Counted from the first letter of the stretch, positions 34,829-44,754 are shown. The stretch is DNA of 64,000 bases from an uncultured Brachyspira sp. (GCF_910578695.1 NZ_CAJTQJ010000003.1:62001-126000); one strand, 5' to 3'. Notes: generated by a model from the sequence alone, not told the origin. A program made the numbers and translations.

Positions 34829-35447
34829 TGAAATTAGAAGTATAGATATTGATATTCAAAAAAGCACAGACACCGAAGGTGAACCTCTTAAATTAAGAGG
34901 CTATGCTATTGTATGTAATTCTTTAAGTGAGCCTCTTTATGGTGATTTATTTAGAGAGCGTATAAATAGAGGTGCTTTCACTAAATCATTATTAAAAGAT
35001 GACCAAGTATGTCTTTGGGGACATGATACAAGATATGTACTTGGCAGAAAAAGTGCGGGAACATTGATTTTAAGAGAAGATGATAAGGGTTTATATTTTG
35101 AAGTTTTTTTGCCAAACACTACTTGGGCAAGAGATTTAAAAGAAAGTGTGGACAGAGGCGATATAAAGCAAATGTCTTTCGGCTTCAAAGTAGTAAGAGA
35201 AAATTGGATTGACAATAAAGATACATTAAAAGAATACGGAATGCCTATTCGTGAAGTAGAAGAAATTACTTTGCATGAAATCTCATTAGTAACATTTCCA
35301 GCTTACCCTGAAACAAATGTTAGAGATAAAAATGAAGATGCATATATACCTACACCGCCTAAAAAATCTGTTATAAATGATTATTTTGAAGATAGAACTA
35401 ATGAATATGAGCAAAAAATAAAATATCTAAAAATAAAAAATAAATAA
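34812..35447 (+). CDS. Prohead maturation protease, HK97 type
   Basis: 211 residues of the HK97 gp4 (peptidase U35) family: LRGYAIVCNSLSEPLYGDLF near residues 25-44, the catalytic His in LWGHDTRYVLGR, and the catalytic Ser in QMSFGFKVV. It trims the delta domain of the capsid protein during maturation. It overlaps portal and precedes the capsid gene, the standard order. Confidence 0.93.
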   Translation: MPVKNNEIRSIDIDIQKSTDTEGEPLKLRGYAIVCNSLSEPLYGDLFRERINRGAFTKSLLKDDQVCLWGHDTRYVLGRKSAGTLILREDDKGLYFEVFLPNTTWARDLKESVDRGDIKQMSFGFKVVRENWIDNKDTLKEYGMPIREVEEITLHEISLVTFPAYPETNVRDKNEDAYIPTPPKKSVINDYFEDRTNEYEQKIKYLKIKNK

Positions 35448-35480
35448 TAAGAACAACACAATAATAAGGAGTATAAAATT

Positions 35481-36764
35481 ATGACACCAGAAGAATTAAG
35501 AGCTTTAATAGAAAAACTAAAAAATGAAAATAATTTATCTTTAACAAACCTTGATGAACTTATGCAAAAAAGGAATGCATATTCTTCTATGAGTATAGAA
35601 GAGAGAGAAATTAAAAAAGATGATATATCAAAGTTAGACAATGATATAGATACTTTAATGCAGGTTGTAGAAAATAGAAACAAAGAGATAGAAAGATATG
35701 ACAGACTTCTATCGCTTCAAACTAATTCTTCTATGAATAAAAGAAATATAGCTGATAATTTAGATAATGCATCTTCTGATGATAACGAAGCTGAATTAAG
35801 AGCTAAAGTTACTAGATGGTTTAGAACAGGGAACAATAAGGAGATAAGAGAAACACTTCAGGCAGGGGTTGCAGAAAAAGGCGGATATACTATAGCACCT
35901 CAATATCTAGTAAAAGAAATTATAAAAGATCTTGATAATGCAGTACAAATAAGAAAAAGAGCAAATATAATTCCTGCTATGAACGGATATTCAAGCATAG
36001 GAATACCTACACTTGATAGTGATGTAAATAACCTAGTATGGACTTCTGAAATAGCGGAAGTTGAAGAAGATGAAGATATGGCTTTCGGCAAAAGGGAAAT
36101 GAAATCTAATCAACTTACTAAGTTAGTTAAACTTAGTAAAAGATTAATAATGCAAAGCAATATAGATATTCAGGCTTTTGTAAAGGAGAGAATAACATAT
36201 AAATTATCTGCTACTTTAGAATATAATTATTTGTATGGTAATGGTACAGAAAAACCTTTGGGTATATTCGCCCAGACTTCAGATAATGCAGCTGCTATTC
36301 CAACTGATAGAGATATAAAGGTTGGAACTGCAAGTGCTGCCATAACTTATGACGGATTAGTAGATGCAGTAAGCCTATTAAAAAGCGGATACCAAAGCGG
36401 AGCTGTATGGATGATTAATAGAAAAGCTGTTGCAGCATTAAGAAAATTAAAAGACAAACAAGATCGCCCTATTTGGCAGGAAAGTCTTTTGGCAGGACAG
36501 CCTAGCACTCTTCTTGGAATACCTGTTGTACAAAATGACTTTATAGAAGATAAGCTGGAAGCTACAAAATATTTTGGCTTCTTAGCAAACTTAAATTATT
36601 ATTGGGTAATGGATAGTTTATCTATGGAGCTTCAAGTTCTGCATGAACTATATAGTAAAACAAATCAAGTGGGATTCCAAGTAGGATATTGGGGAGATGG
36701 TGCACCTATTAAAAAAGAGGCTTTTGTAAGATTATTACCAAATGATCAAGCGTATGCAGCTTAA
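35481..36764 (+). CDS. Major capsid protein, HK97 fold
   Basis: 427 residues. The first ~100 are a charged coiled-coil scaffold (delta) domain; the HK97 fold follows, with GGYTIAPQYLVKEII near residue 133, GYSSIGIPTLDSD, EMKSNQLTKLVKLSKRLI, and GNGTEKPLGIF near 254. The protease gene next to it should remove the delta domain, cutting somewhere near residues 100-125. Good Shine-Dalgarno, AAGGAG. Confidence 0.95.
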   Translation: MTPEELRALIEKLKNENNLSLTNLDELMQKRNAYSSMSIEEREIKKDDISKLDNDIDTLMQVVENRNKEIERYDRLLSLQTNSSMNKRNIADNLDNASSDDNEAELRAKVTRWFRTGNNKEIRETLQAGVAEKGGYTIAPQYLVKEIIKDLDNAVQIRKRANIIPAMNGYSSIGIPTLDSDVNNLVWTSEIAEVEEDEDMAFGKREMKSNQLTKLVKLSKRLIMQSNIDIQAFVKERITYKLSATLEYNYLYGNGTEKPLGIFAQTSDNAAAIPTDRDIKVGTASAAITYDGLVDAVSLLKSGYQSGAVWMINRKAVAALRKLKDKQDRPIWQESLLAGQPSTLLGIPVVQNDFIEDKLEATKYFGFLANLNYYWVMDSLSMELQVLHELYSKTNQVGFQVGYWGDGAPIKKEAFVRLLPNDQAYAA

Positions 36765-36775
36765 GGCTTTTATAT

Positions 36776-37162
36776 ATGAGTAGCAAGACTGAAGATATTG
36801 ATAACACTATAGACATTGATGTTGCTAATGTAGTCGAAACAGGTACCGAAGGTATGCTGTCGCAAGATGATGACAGAGTAGTTACTTTGTCAGAGTTCAA
36901 AAAGTTTCTAAACTTAGAAGGCATTGACTATGATGATGATATACTTCAGTTGACTTTAGACAGTGCAATCGGCTATTGTAATAAAGTTAATGAAACAGAA
37001 TACAAAAGAATTGATTGCCCTGCTGAAGTTAAGTATGCAATTCTTGGACTTGCTGCTCATTATTTTGAAAGCAAAACAGGAGAAGCCAGTCAAAGTGAAA
37101 AAGTAGCTTTGGAAGGTGTACATAGATTATTGGCTATTGCTAGGGAAAAGTTCACTTTATGA
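36776..37162 (+). CDS. Head-tail connector, gp6-like
   Basis: 128 residues. After an acidic N-terminus the segment SEFKKFLNLEGIDYDDDILQ, then AIGYCNKV and a helix KYAILGLAAHYFES, matches the HK97 gp6/YqbG connector family that forms a ring under the portal. Position directly after the capsid gene agrees. Overlaps the next gene by four bases. Confidence 0.85.
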   Translation: MSSKTEDIDNTIDIDVANVVETGTEGMLSQDDDRVVTLSEFKKFLNLEGIDYDDDILQLTLDSAIGYCNKVNETEYKRIDCPAEVKYAILGLAAHYFESKTGEASQSEKVALEGVHRLLAIAREKFTL

Positions 37163-37506
37163 AAGTTGGAAAATTAATTCATACTATAACTTTTTATGTC
37201 AGTCAATACATAGATAATGGAAACGGAACAGGAAAAACTCAATTAAAAGAATTAAGAAAAGTTAAATGTTCCATTGAAGATATAACATATAAAGATATAC
37301 AGGAAGGCAAAAGAAAAGATTTAGAAAGAACATTAAAAGTACATACTCATTATTTCAAAGAGTTTGATACTAAAGGAATGATGGCCAAAATAAACCGTGA
37401 AACTGATATTTATGAAGTGATTTATAGAGAGAATGTTTCATATAAAAATACAGAATGCATATTTACAATAAAAAAATTGGTAAATAATAAAAAAACTAAA
37501 GAGTAA
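37159..37506 (+). CDS. Head-tail closure/adaptor protein
   Basis: 115 residues, beta-rich: GKLIHTITFYVSQ at the start and a later VIYRENVSYKNTECIFTIKK are typical of the SPP1 gp16-like head-closure family. It should form the stopper ring between connector and tail. Confidence 0.8.
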   Translation: MKVGKLIHTITFYVSQYIDNGNGTGKTQLKELRKVKCSIEDITYKDIQEGKRKDLERTLKVHTHYFKEFDTKGMMAKINRETDIYEVIYRENVSYKNTECIFTIKKLVNNKKTKE

Positions 37507-37507
37507 T

Positions 37508-37966
37508 ATGTCAGAAAAAAATAAAATAAGTATAGAAGGACTTGATGAGTTCAGAAAAACTTTAGAAGAATTAGGCATTGATTTCAAGAATGAAGTAAAA
37601 AAAGCCTCGTTAAAAGAAGCGAGAAGAATAGCAAAAGAAGCCAATGCACAAGCAAAAGCAAGGGGCTGGACTTTTGATAAATATTTTACAGTAAAAGAAA
37701 CAAGAGCAAATAAAAAGAGCAATACTGAAAGCAATGTTAAGATTACTACAATCAGAGGAAAAACAGGCACAGCACCTCAGAAGAATAAAATAAAATGGTA
37801 TAAAGAGCAAGGCGATAGGTATTATGCTTTTTTTAATGAATACGGAAATAAATATAAAAATGAAGAGCCTTTGTTAATACCTTTGTTTGAATCAAATAGA
37901 AATAATATAGATGAGGCTGTTAAAAGTGCTTTGAATATAGTAATACAAAAAGCTAATAATAAATAG
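37508..37966 (+). CDS. HK97 gp10-like tail component
   Basis: 152 residues. GLDEFRKTLEELGIDFKNEVKKASLKEARRI near the N-terminus, a charged middle and RYYAFFNEYGNKYKN followed by LIPLFESNR match the HK97 gp10 family, which joins tail and head. It is in the canonical place. Confidence 0.85.
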   Translation: MSEKNKISIEGLDEFRKTLEELGIDFKNEVKKASLKEARRIAKEANAQAKARGWTFDKYFTVKETRANKKSNTESNVKITTIRGKTGTAPQKNKIKWYKEQGDRYYAFFNEYGNKYKNEEPLLIPLFESNRNNIDEAVKSALNIVIQKANNK

Positions 37967-37976
37967 AGTTTATAGT

Positions 37977-38348
37977 ATGCATAGAGTAATTTATCAATTA
38001 TTAAAAAGCCTTACCAAAGAAGATGAAAAAATAGGAGGCGTTTATTTAGACTTTGTTGAAGACAGCAGTATAGATAGTGATAAAAGCTATATAGTTTATT
38101 CTCTTCAAAGTTCAAATCCTAAATATGATTTTGAATATTCAAGAGATATTTATCAAGTTAGTGTTTATTCTGCATGTTTAGAACATGCATTAAGTCTTCA
38201 AAAGAAAATAGGAAAGTTTTTTAATAGTTTGAAAAGAAAGATAGATAATATTGAGATATGCGGCTGTGATATAAGCAATGAAAGTCATAATCGTATTGAA
38301 AATGCATATCAAACAATAACAATAATAGAAATATTATATAAATATTAA
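37977..38348 (+). CDS. Tail completion protein, DUF3168/gp17-like
   Basis: 123 residues. An N-terminal helix, then YIVYSLQSSNPKYDFEY and YQVSVYSACLEHALSLQKKI, fits the tail-terminator family that caps the tail tube. Position before the tail tube gene agrees. No unusual features. Confidence 0.75.
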   Translation: MHRVIYQLLKSLTKEDEKIGGVYLDFVEDSSIDSDKSYIVYSLQSSNPKYDFEYSRDIYQVSVYSACLEHALSLQKKIGKFFNSLKRKIDNIEICGCDISNESHNRIENAYQTITIIEILYKY

Positions 38349-38380
38349 TATAAAAGAGATAACAATAATAAGGAGATATT

Positions 38381-39475
38381 ATGAGTCAAACAAGCGTTCA
38401 AAATAAAAAAACAGTAAGATACGGAAGCTCTAAGGTTTTAATTGGAGATAGATTTGATAAACTTGTAGACATAGGAGCAGGACGCAATGTTAGTATAAAA
38501 GAAAGTATGTCTACAGCAGATATAGAAAGCGACAATGCAGGAACTGTAGCTACTCTACAGACAGAGCATAAAATGGAGGTTTCACTTGATAGTTTGGAAG
38601 TGAACTTTGCTAAATATGCTATGGCAAGAGGCGGTATTGATAATATAGACGAATATGATGGTAAAACAGAAGTTACAAAACAGTATGTGGTAGAATCAGA
38701 TACATATAAAAGAGGTGAAGAAATAAAAGTTCCATTTAAGAATGCAGACGGAAGCGAAGCAACAATAATCAAAGTAGAAAAGAAAAACTCTATGGGAAAT
38801 ATTCTCATAGAAGAAACAAGCTATGAAAAAATAGGAACTAACGGAATAAAAATTACAGACAATAAAATATCTCCTAGCACAGATACTTTAATTATTACAT
38901 ATACAAGAACAATGCCTAAAATGGTTCGCATGACAACAGGAGGAAAAAGTTCGACCATCAAACCGAGATGCATTATGTTAGTTAATACTAATGCTGAAGG
39001 TAAAGAATTAAGAATATACTTACCTCAGGCTTCAATAGCAGGAGGCTTAGAGTTTAGCTTCCCTTCAGATAAAGCACAGGATGTATTAATAGGAAAATTG
39101 AGCTTTACAGCAACTACATCAGGCAGTCAGCAAAGCGGAGAACAGCTTGCATGGTATGAAGATGAACAGTCTGTAAATGATGATGAAGAAAATACAGAAA
39201 CAGAAGCTTTAACTTTGGAAAGTGACAAACCAAATGTAGATATAAGAGCAGATGGAAATGATACTATTATTTTAACTTCAAATGCTGATGAGATAACACA
39301 TGCAGTAGAGCCTCCAGAACAACAGTTTTTTGATGTGAGCTATGAAACCGAAACTAAAACTTTCACTATCACAGGAAAGGCAGAAGGTACAGCTGTATTA
39401 AAAATCACAGCGAAAAAAGCAGGTTCTGAAGATATTATTAAAGATATATCTATTAATATACAAGCAGCTAATTAA
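38381..39475 (+). CDS. Major tail tube protein with Ig-like domain
   Basis: 364 residues. Residues 1-265 are beta-rich tube protein (GSSKVLIGDRFDKLVDIG at the start; AGGLEFSFPSDKAQDVLIGKL near 225). After an acidic linker, residues about 280-364 form a Big_2-like immunoglobulin domain (ALTLESDKPNVDIRADGND, ending in KAEGTAVLKITAKKAG), a common decoration of tail tubes that binds host surface glycans. Confidence 0.85.
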   Translation: MSQTSVQNKKTVRYGSSKVLIGDRFDKLVDIGAGRNVSIKESMSTADIESDNAGTVATLQTEHKMEVSLDSLEVNFAKYAMARGGIDNIDEYDGKTEVTKQYVVESDTYKRGEEIKVPFKNADGSEATIIKVEKKNSMGNILIEETSYEKIGTNGIKITDNKISPSTDTLIITYTRTMPKMVRMTTGGKSSTIKPRCIMLVNTNAEGKELRIYLPQASIAGGLEFSFPSDKAQDVLIGKLSFTATTSGSQQSGEQLAWYEDEQSVNDDEENTETEALTLESDKPNVDIRADGNDTIILTSNADEITHAVEPPEQQFFDVSYETETKTFTITGKAEGTAVLKITAKKAGSEDIIKDISINIQAAN

Positions 39476-39509
39476 AAAATATAATTAATAAGAAATATAT
39501 AAAGGAGGG

Positions 39510-39570
39510 GTGAGCCGAAGCCAGCGAATAAGTTTACTTGTTCACTTCCATTAGGCAAGGCGAACATAAT
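39510..39570 (+). repeat. Dispersed hairpin element, copy E2
   Basis: GTGAGCCGAAGCCAGCG is followed by the palindromic AAGTTTACTTG region and AGGCGAACATA. It sits directly after GGAGGGG (39504-39510) and before the ATG at 39575, as if inserted between a ribosome binding site and its start codon. Confidence 0.7.
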
Positions 39571-39574
39571 AAGA

Positions 39575-39919
39575 ATGGACATAGTAATTACAGATTTAGA
39601 AGAGTTTAGTAATAAAAAAGCAGTTTATGCCAAACTTGGTAAATACAAGATAAATGTTAATGATATACCTGTGGGCTTGGCATTAAAAATAAATGATTAT
39701 AGCCAGTCTATAGCAGAGAAAGGTTTTCTTGATGCACAGACTGTGATAGAAGATATAGTAATTCCTCTTATACAAAGACAATATAAAGATGCCTGCAGAG
39801 AAGATATATTAGAAGATTTTAATTATGATCAGCTTATAAAAATATTTAGAATGATAATGGACGGCTTTTACAAAGCAGGAATTGATGCTCCTAATGAGGA
39901 TAAAAAAAAAGAAAATTAA
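39575..39919 (+). CDS. Tail assembly chaperone, short product
   Basis: 114 residues; the gpG-like chaperone that coats the tape measure during tail assembly. The end of the gene carries an A9 run (39902-39910) in GAT AAA AAA AAA GAA, a slippery site. Slipping back one base joins it to the downstream frame. Its ribosome binding site is separated from the ATG by element E2. Confidence 0.8.
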   Translation: MDIVITDLEEFSNKKAVYAKLGKYKINVNDIPVGLALKINDYSQSIAEKGFLDAQTVIEDIVIPLIQRQYKDACREDILEDFNYDQLIKIFRMIMDGFYKAGIDAPNEDKKKEN

Positions 39920-40173
39920 CAAAAATAGAACTAATAAAGTTATTGGCACATCTAGCTAATAGTTACGGCTGGAGTGAAGACTGTATGATGGAGATGAGTT
40001 TGCAAAGACTTTTGCTCTATTATACAGCTTCGTTAAATTTGCCTTACATAATCGAAGTTCAAGAAGAAATAAAGGCAGATAATAATGCAACTGAAATAAA
40101 GCAGGGAAATAAAACTATAAGAAAAGAAAAGAAAGGCTTATGGGAAATCGAAACTATTACTGTAAATAATTAG
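39575..40173 (+). CDS. Tail assembly chaperone, -1 frameshift fusion product
   Basis: The -1 frame is open from 39904 to 40173. A -1 slip on the A9 run yields a gpG-gpT-like fusion of about 200 residues: the short chaperone followed by KLTKIELIKLLAHLANSYGW and a helical C-terminal extension. The downstream frame has no credible start of its own (only a TTG at 39943). This arrangement is conserved in long-tailed phages even when sequences differ. Confidence 0.75.
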
Positions 40174-40200
40174 CAATAATAAAAAAGGAATAAAAAACTA

Positions 40201-40330
40201 GAAAAAGCCAAATCGATAATTTATTATCGATTTTCTCAAAGACTTTTTTGAGTTTAGCAATAAGGAAAGCGACTGACAGCCGCAAAGTAAGTTCACTTGC
40301 TTTGCATTTATAGGCTGGAAGGAGCATATC
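40201..40330 (+). repeat. Dispersed hairpin element, copy E3
   Basis: Contains the palindrome AAATCGATAATTTATTATCG (40210 onwards), a TCAAA/TTTGA pair, CGACTGACAGCCG and GCAAAGTAAGTTCACTTGCT (40281 onwards), all hairpin-forming. It ends before GGAAGGAG, the ribosome binding site of the tape measure gene. Confidence 0.6.
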
Positions 40331-40334
40331 AACA

Positions 40335-43300
40335 ATGAGTAAATTAAATGTATATATTAATGCAGATGCTTCCCAAGCTATTGAAGCATTCGGAAAACTT
40401 AAAGATAAAACAACCGACTTAGAAAGAGGTTTTGATAAGATAGGAAAATCTTTTGATAAGTTCGGTTCTTTAGCTACTAAAAGTCTAACTGTTCCAATAG
40501 CAGCAGGAACAACAGCTTTTGCATTAGCAACTAACAAAGCTGCTGCTTTTGATAATGGAATGCGTGAAGTTCTTACGCTTCTTCCTAAATTAAGCAATGA
40601 AGGTTTTGAATCTTTAAAGCAGGAAACTTTGGCTTTTTCTAAAGAAATCGGAAAAGTACCTGAAGAAGTAGTACCTGCTTTATATCAATCACTTTCTGCA
40701 GGAGTTCCACGTGAAAATGTATTTGAGTTCTTAAAAACAGCAGCTGAAGCCTCAGTTGCAGGTGTTGCTGAATTAGAAACTTCAGTTGATGGGCTTACTT
40801 CAGTTACAAATGCTTATGGAACAGAAGTTCTTAATGTTAATAGAGCTTCAGACATAATGTTTCAAACTGTAAAATTAGGAAAAACAGATTTTACTCAGTT
40901 ATCAAAATCTTTATTTAATGTCATACCTACCGCTTCAGCGTTAGGCGTTCAGTTTGAAGAAATAGGAGCTGGTATCGCTGTAATGACTGCACAGGGTACT
41001 CCTACCTCTGTTGCAACAACACAAATTAGACAGACACTAGTAGAGCTTAATAAAGAAGGCAGCACCACAGATAAAACATTTAGAGAAATAGCAGGAACTA
41101 GCTTTAAAGAGTTTATCGAACAAGGCGGTACTCTTCAGGAAGCTCTGCAAATGCTTGCTGAAAAAGCTGCTGAAAGCGGAAAAGATGTTTCTAGTATGTT
41201 CAGCAGTGTTGAGGCAGGAAATGCTGCTTTGGCTTTATCTGGAAAGAATGCTAGTAAGTTCAAAGATGCTTTGGATAAGATGAATAATTCAGCAGGTGCT
41301 ACAGCTGAGGCATTCAAAAAAATAGATGACGGTCCAGCAAGACAGTTTGAAAAAATAAAAGCAGAACTTAGTGCTTTAGTAATAGAGCTTGGAAACAGCC
41401 TTCTTCCTGTTGTTAATGAAGATTTACTTCCTGTTATAAGAGATAAAGCAGTTCCTATTGCTGAAAAAATGATTCTTACTATTATATCTTTAATAAAAAC
41501 ATTCAGCGACTTGCCTGCACCTTTGCAGGCTGTAAGTGTAGGATTTGTTTCTTTAGCAGCAGGTTTCGGTCCTGCATTAAAAGGTATAGTAGGAATTGGA
41601 AAAGGATTAACCGAAGCTAAGAAAACTATATCAGATTTTAAAAATGCGGTATCTACATTAAAGACATCAGCAAGTTCTATTCAAGGATTAAGCACAGCTT
41701 GGAAAGCATTAAATACAGTAATGGTTGCTACACCAATCGGAATTGTTACAGCAGTTAGTGCAGGTCTTGCAGCATTAGCAGTAAACGCTTATAAAACAGG
41801 ACAAGAAATAAGAAGATTAAAAAAAGAACTTTATGATAATTCTACTGCAGATACATCTGATTTAATGGGATTAAATAGAGAAGCTGATAATATAGCTTTA
41901 CTATTTAGAGAATATAATAATTTAGCAAAAGCAAAAAATCTTGATGCAGAGGAAACAAAAAGATTAAATGAATTAACAGAAGAACTTACTTCTTTATTTC
42001 CAAACTTAAAAACAAAAATGCTTGATGCTTACAGCGTCATAGATGCTAGAAAAGCTAAAGATGAAGATTTTATGACTTCAGATGAAGCTGAAAAACTAGC
42101 TAGAGCAACAGAAAATTATAAAAAAGTAACTGAAGAGTATAATAAGGCAAAAGAATATTTTGAGAAAGGAATCTATCAGGATTTAAATGTATTAGATGGT
42201 GCTGGAGCAGTTCCTGCTGATAAATTAGAAGAAGCTAGAAAGGAAGTAGAGAAATGGAAGTCTAAGCAGGAGGCATTAAATACTGAGATTACTAAATTAA
42301 ATACAAATATTAGAGAAAGAAAAGCTCTTTCAATAGACGGCATTAGTATAACAGATAAAGAGATAGAAGCGAATAATAATTTATCTAAATCTACTAAAGA
42401 TAAAACAAAAAGTTATGAAGATTATTTAGCTTTACTAAAAAAAGCAGAGGCAGAAGAAAACAGAAGAGTCGGCAACCTTCGTAATATGGGTGCTGAAATC
42501 AGTGATGCTGAAGCTCTTGAAGCTAAAAAAGATAAAGTAGGTGCTATACTCACAGAAATGAGTACAGCATTAAACTTGAATACTAATCAGATAAAGTATT
42601 TAAGTGATAATTACGGATACGCATTAGACAGTATAAAAACTGATAGATTTTCTGAATTAGTAAAAGAAATAGAAGACAGTATATCAGCTTATGAAAGAGG
42701 CGTTGCAGTTGCTGAGGAGTTTGGTGATAAAGTAAGTGAAGCCGAACAGCAAGGACAGAAAAGCGAAATAGTAAGAAGCGGAATAGAAAGCATAACGAAT
42801 GAATTAGAACTTACAACTGAACAAGTAGAAATATTAAAAGAGAAGTTCGGAGAGCTTTGGAAAACTCCTACTCAAAGCCTCGCAAGCTATTTTAGTGCTA
42901 ATTGGCTTCAAATGCTTAATGACACAATCGGCTATACAAGTGATTTTTATTCTTCTATACAAGAAATGAAAATACAGGCTATAGAGTTTGAAATAGAAAA
43001 AAATGAGGAAAGAAAAGAAGCGGCATTAGAAGCGATAGAAGAAGAAAAAAAAGCAAAACTTGAAGCTATAGGAATAATGGAAAACTCTCAAAAGCAGAGT
43101 TTATTAAAAGAAATAAAGCAATTACAAAATAGGCAAAAAGTTGCTCTAGGACTTTATGAACAAGAGAGAATAAAAGCAGAGCTTGAAGAGAAACAAAAAG
43201 AACTAGCTAAAATACAAATAGAAGAAGAAGCCAAAGCTAAGCAGATGGAAGTAGAAAAAAACTACAATAATGAAAAGATGAGGCTTGAATATAATTCTCA

Positions 43301-43790
43301 AATGGAAAGCTGGAAAATGTCTTTGGCTCAGGCAACAGCATCTATAGCACAAGCAGGCATAAATGCTTTAGCTTCAGCAATGGCAGTTCCTTTCCCTGCC
43401 AACTTAGTTGCTTATGCAACTTTGCTTGGAATTATAGCAGCTGGATCTGTTAACTTGTCAACATTATCCCAAGCTAAACCGCAAGAACCTAAATACTTGG
43501 CAAGAGGAGGACTTGTCGAGAGGAGAAACGGAGGAATTAATGCTGTAATCGGAGAGGGAGCAAACGATGAAGCGGTTATACCTCTTGAAGACAGAATACT
43601 TTCAAAAATAGGAAGCCAGATTTTTGAAGCTTCAAAAAATAATGATGGAATATATGAAGTAAATACACAGTCAGAAACAAGTTTCAATCAGCCTGTTTAT
43701 TTAATGCTTGACGGCAAGATAGTTGCAAGCACAATGCTTAATTTAAGCAAACGTGGAGTCAAGGTAGTATCACAAAGGGGAATATTATGA
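40335..43790 (+). CDS. Tail tape measure protein
   Basis: 1151 residues; sets tail length and is ejected during DNA entry. The N-terminal ~350 residues match the phage_TMP core (LERGFDKIGKSFDKFGSLAT; AVMTAQGTPTSVATTQIRQT near 210). Hydrophobic segments lie near 385-415, 450-485 and 1010-1045, a long coiled coil near 885-985 (EERKEAALEAIEEEKKAKLE). By the usual 1.5 angstrom per residue rule the tail would be about 170 nm long. It overlaps the next gene by four bases. Confidence 0.95.
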   Translation: MSKLNVYINADASQAIEAFGKLKDKTTDLERGFDKIGKSFDKFGSLATKSLTVPIAAGTTAFALATNKAAAFDNGMREVLTLLPKLSNEGFESLKQETLAFSKEIGKVPEEVVPALYQSLSAGVPRENVFEFLKTAAEASVAGVAELETSVDGLTSVTNAYGTEVLNVNRASDIMFQTVKLGKTDFTQLSKSLFNVIPTASALGVQFEEIGAGIAVMTAQGTPTSVATTQIRQTLVELNKEGSTTDKTFREIAGTSFKEFIEQGGTLQEALQMLAEKAAESGKDVSSMFSSVEAGNAALALSGKNASKFKDALDKMNNSAGATAEAFKKIDDGPARQFEKIKAELSALVIELGNSLLPVVNEDLLPVIRDKAVPIAEKMILTIISLIKTFSDLPAPLQAVSVGFVSLAAGFGPALKGIVGIGKGLTEAKKTISDFKNAVSTLKTSASSIQGLSTAWKALNTVMVATPIGIVTAVSAGLAALAVNAYKTGQEIRRLKKELYDNSTADTSDLMGLNREADNIALLFREYNNLAKAKNLDAEETKRLNELTEELTSLFPNLKTKMLDAYSVIDARKAKDEDFMTSDEAEKLARATENYKKVTEEYNKAKEYFEKGIYQDLNVLDGAGAVPADKLEEARKEVEKWKSKQEALNTEITKLNTNIRERKALSIDGISITDKEIEANNNLSKSTKDKTKSYEDYLALLKKAEAEENRRVGNLRNMGAEISDAEALEAKKDKVGAILTEMSTALNLNTNQIKYLSDNYGYALDSIKTDRFSELVKEIEDSISAYERGVAVAEEFGDKVSEAEQQGQKSEIVRSGIESITNELELTTEQVEILKEKFGELWKTPTQSLASYFSANWLQMLNDTIGYTSDFYSSIQEMKIQAIEFEIEKNEERKEAALEAIEEEKKAKLEAIGIMENSQKQSLLKEIKQLQNRQKVALGLYEQERIKAELEEKQKELAKIQIEEEAKAKQMEVEKNYNNEKMRLEYNSQMESWKMSLAQATASIAQAGINALASAMAVPFPANLVAYATLLGIIAAGSVNLSTLSQAKPQEPKYLARGGLVERRNGGINAVIGEGANDEAVIPLEDRILSKIGSQIFEASKNNDGIYEVNTQSETSFNQPVYLMLDGKIVASTMLNLSKRGVKVVSQRGIL

Positions 43791-44695
43791 GGCTATTATG
43801 GGATAATATTTTTAATAATTTTGAATATACTTTCTCTAGTGAAGATGATTTTTTTCCTATTTCTAATATGTTTAATTATCAAACTCTTGAAGTTGGAAAG
43901 TTTGCAAGTGAAACTGAAGGAAGTTTAACACTATCAGGAAACGGCATTATAAATGAAATAGCTGTATTTAATACTAATGCTGATAAAATAAGATTAGAAA
44001 TAATTGATATAAAAAACAATACTTTAATATATGATATTAATATTATAAATAAACAGGCTATTCATAATATAGCTGCTGTAGAGTTTATAAAAGTAAAAAT
44101 AACTTTTATCAAAGAAAATAAAGATGGTAATATACTTGAATGCGGATATTTAATACTAGGTGAAGGAGTAGATTTTCCTCCGCACGATAAACAAAAAACG
44201 CATACTATAAATTATACTCATAATCAATATTTTTCTTTAACAGGTCATTATTTTCATAGAAAACTTCCTGCTAAAAGCTATGATACTTGGAAAGTATCTT
44301 TTCCATATCTGACTAATGATGACAAAGAGAAAATAATAAACTTTTTTGATATTAGTAATTTTGAACCTTTTGCTCTTCAAGTTTGGATAGAAGAAACAAT
44401 AAGTCCTGATGAGATTATAGAAAATGGTAATTCGGAGATAGAAACAGCAAGATATAATATAAGCAAATACGGATTATCTAAATATGCAAGCAGAACAAAT
44501 ATAATTACAGAAACAATAGAAAAAACAACCGCTGCTAAATCAAAAACTATTGTAAAAGATAATACTATATCAAAAGCTAAATATTATATGAAATCTGGAC
44601 TCTATGTATGTACTAATGACAAAATAGATTTTAAAAAATTAAAAAATGATTTATATCAGTATTCTACAGAATTAACATTTAGAGAAATAAAATAA
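43787..44695 (+). CDS. Distal tail / tail tip protein
   Basis: 302 residues, beta-rich, directly after the tape measure where distal tail proteins are encoded. RKLPAKSYDTWKVSFPYLTN and FFDISNFEPFALQVW suggest a baseplate-type fold. Residues about 225-240 contain a self-similar pair (ARYNISKYGLSKYASRTN). Family not firmly recognised. Confidence 0.6.
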   Translation: MRLLWDNIFNNFEYTFSSEDDFFPISNMFNYQTLEVGKFASETEGSLTLSGNGIINEIAVFNTNADKIRLEIIDIKNNTLIYDINIINKQAIHNIAAVEFIKVKITFIKENKDGNILECGYLILGEGVDFPPHDKQKTHTINYTHNQYFSLTGHYFHRKLPAKSYDTWKVSFPYLTNDDKEKIINFFDISNFEPFALQVWIEETISPDEIIENGNSEIETARYNISKYGLSKYASRTNIITETIEKTTAAKSKTIVKDNTISKAKYYMKSGLYVCTNDKIDFKKLKNDLYQYSTELTFREIK

Positions 44696-44754
44696 AAAAT
44701 TGTGAGCGTATGGCAAGTTTACTTGACATACATATTATAGCGAACAATTTTTTA
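44693..44754 (+). repeat. Dispersed hairpin element, copy E4
   Basis: AAAAAATTGTGAGCG and CGAACAATTTTTT form outer arms around the inner hairpin CAAGTTTACTTG. The outer/inner layout is the same as the tandem repeats at 16317. Confidence 0.7.

Noticed and set aside
39943..40173. Independent 76-residue gene starting at TTG
   Set aside because: The frame is open upstream to the A9 run and no ribosome binding site precedes the TTG; a frameshift fusion explains it better.
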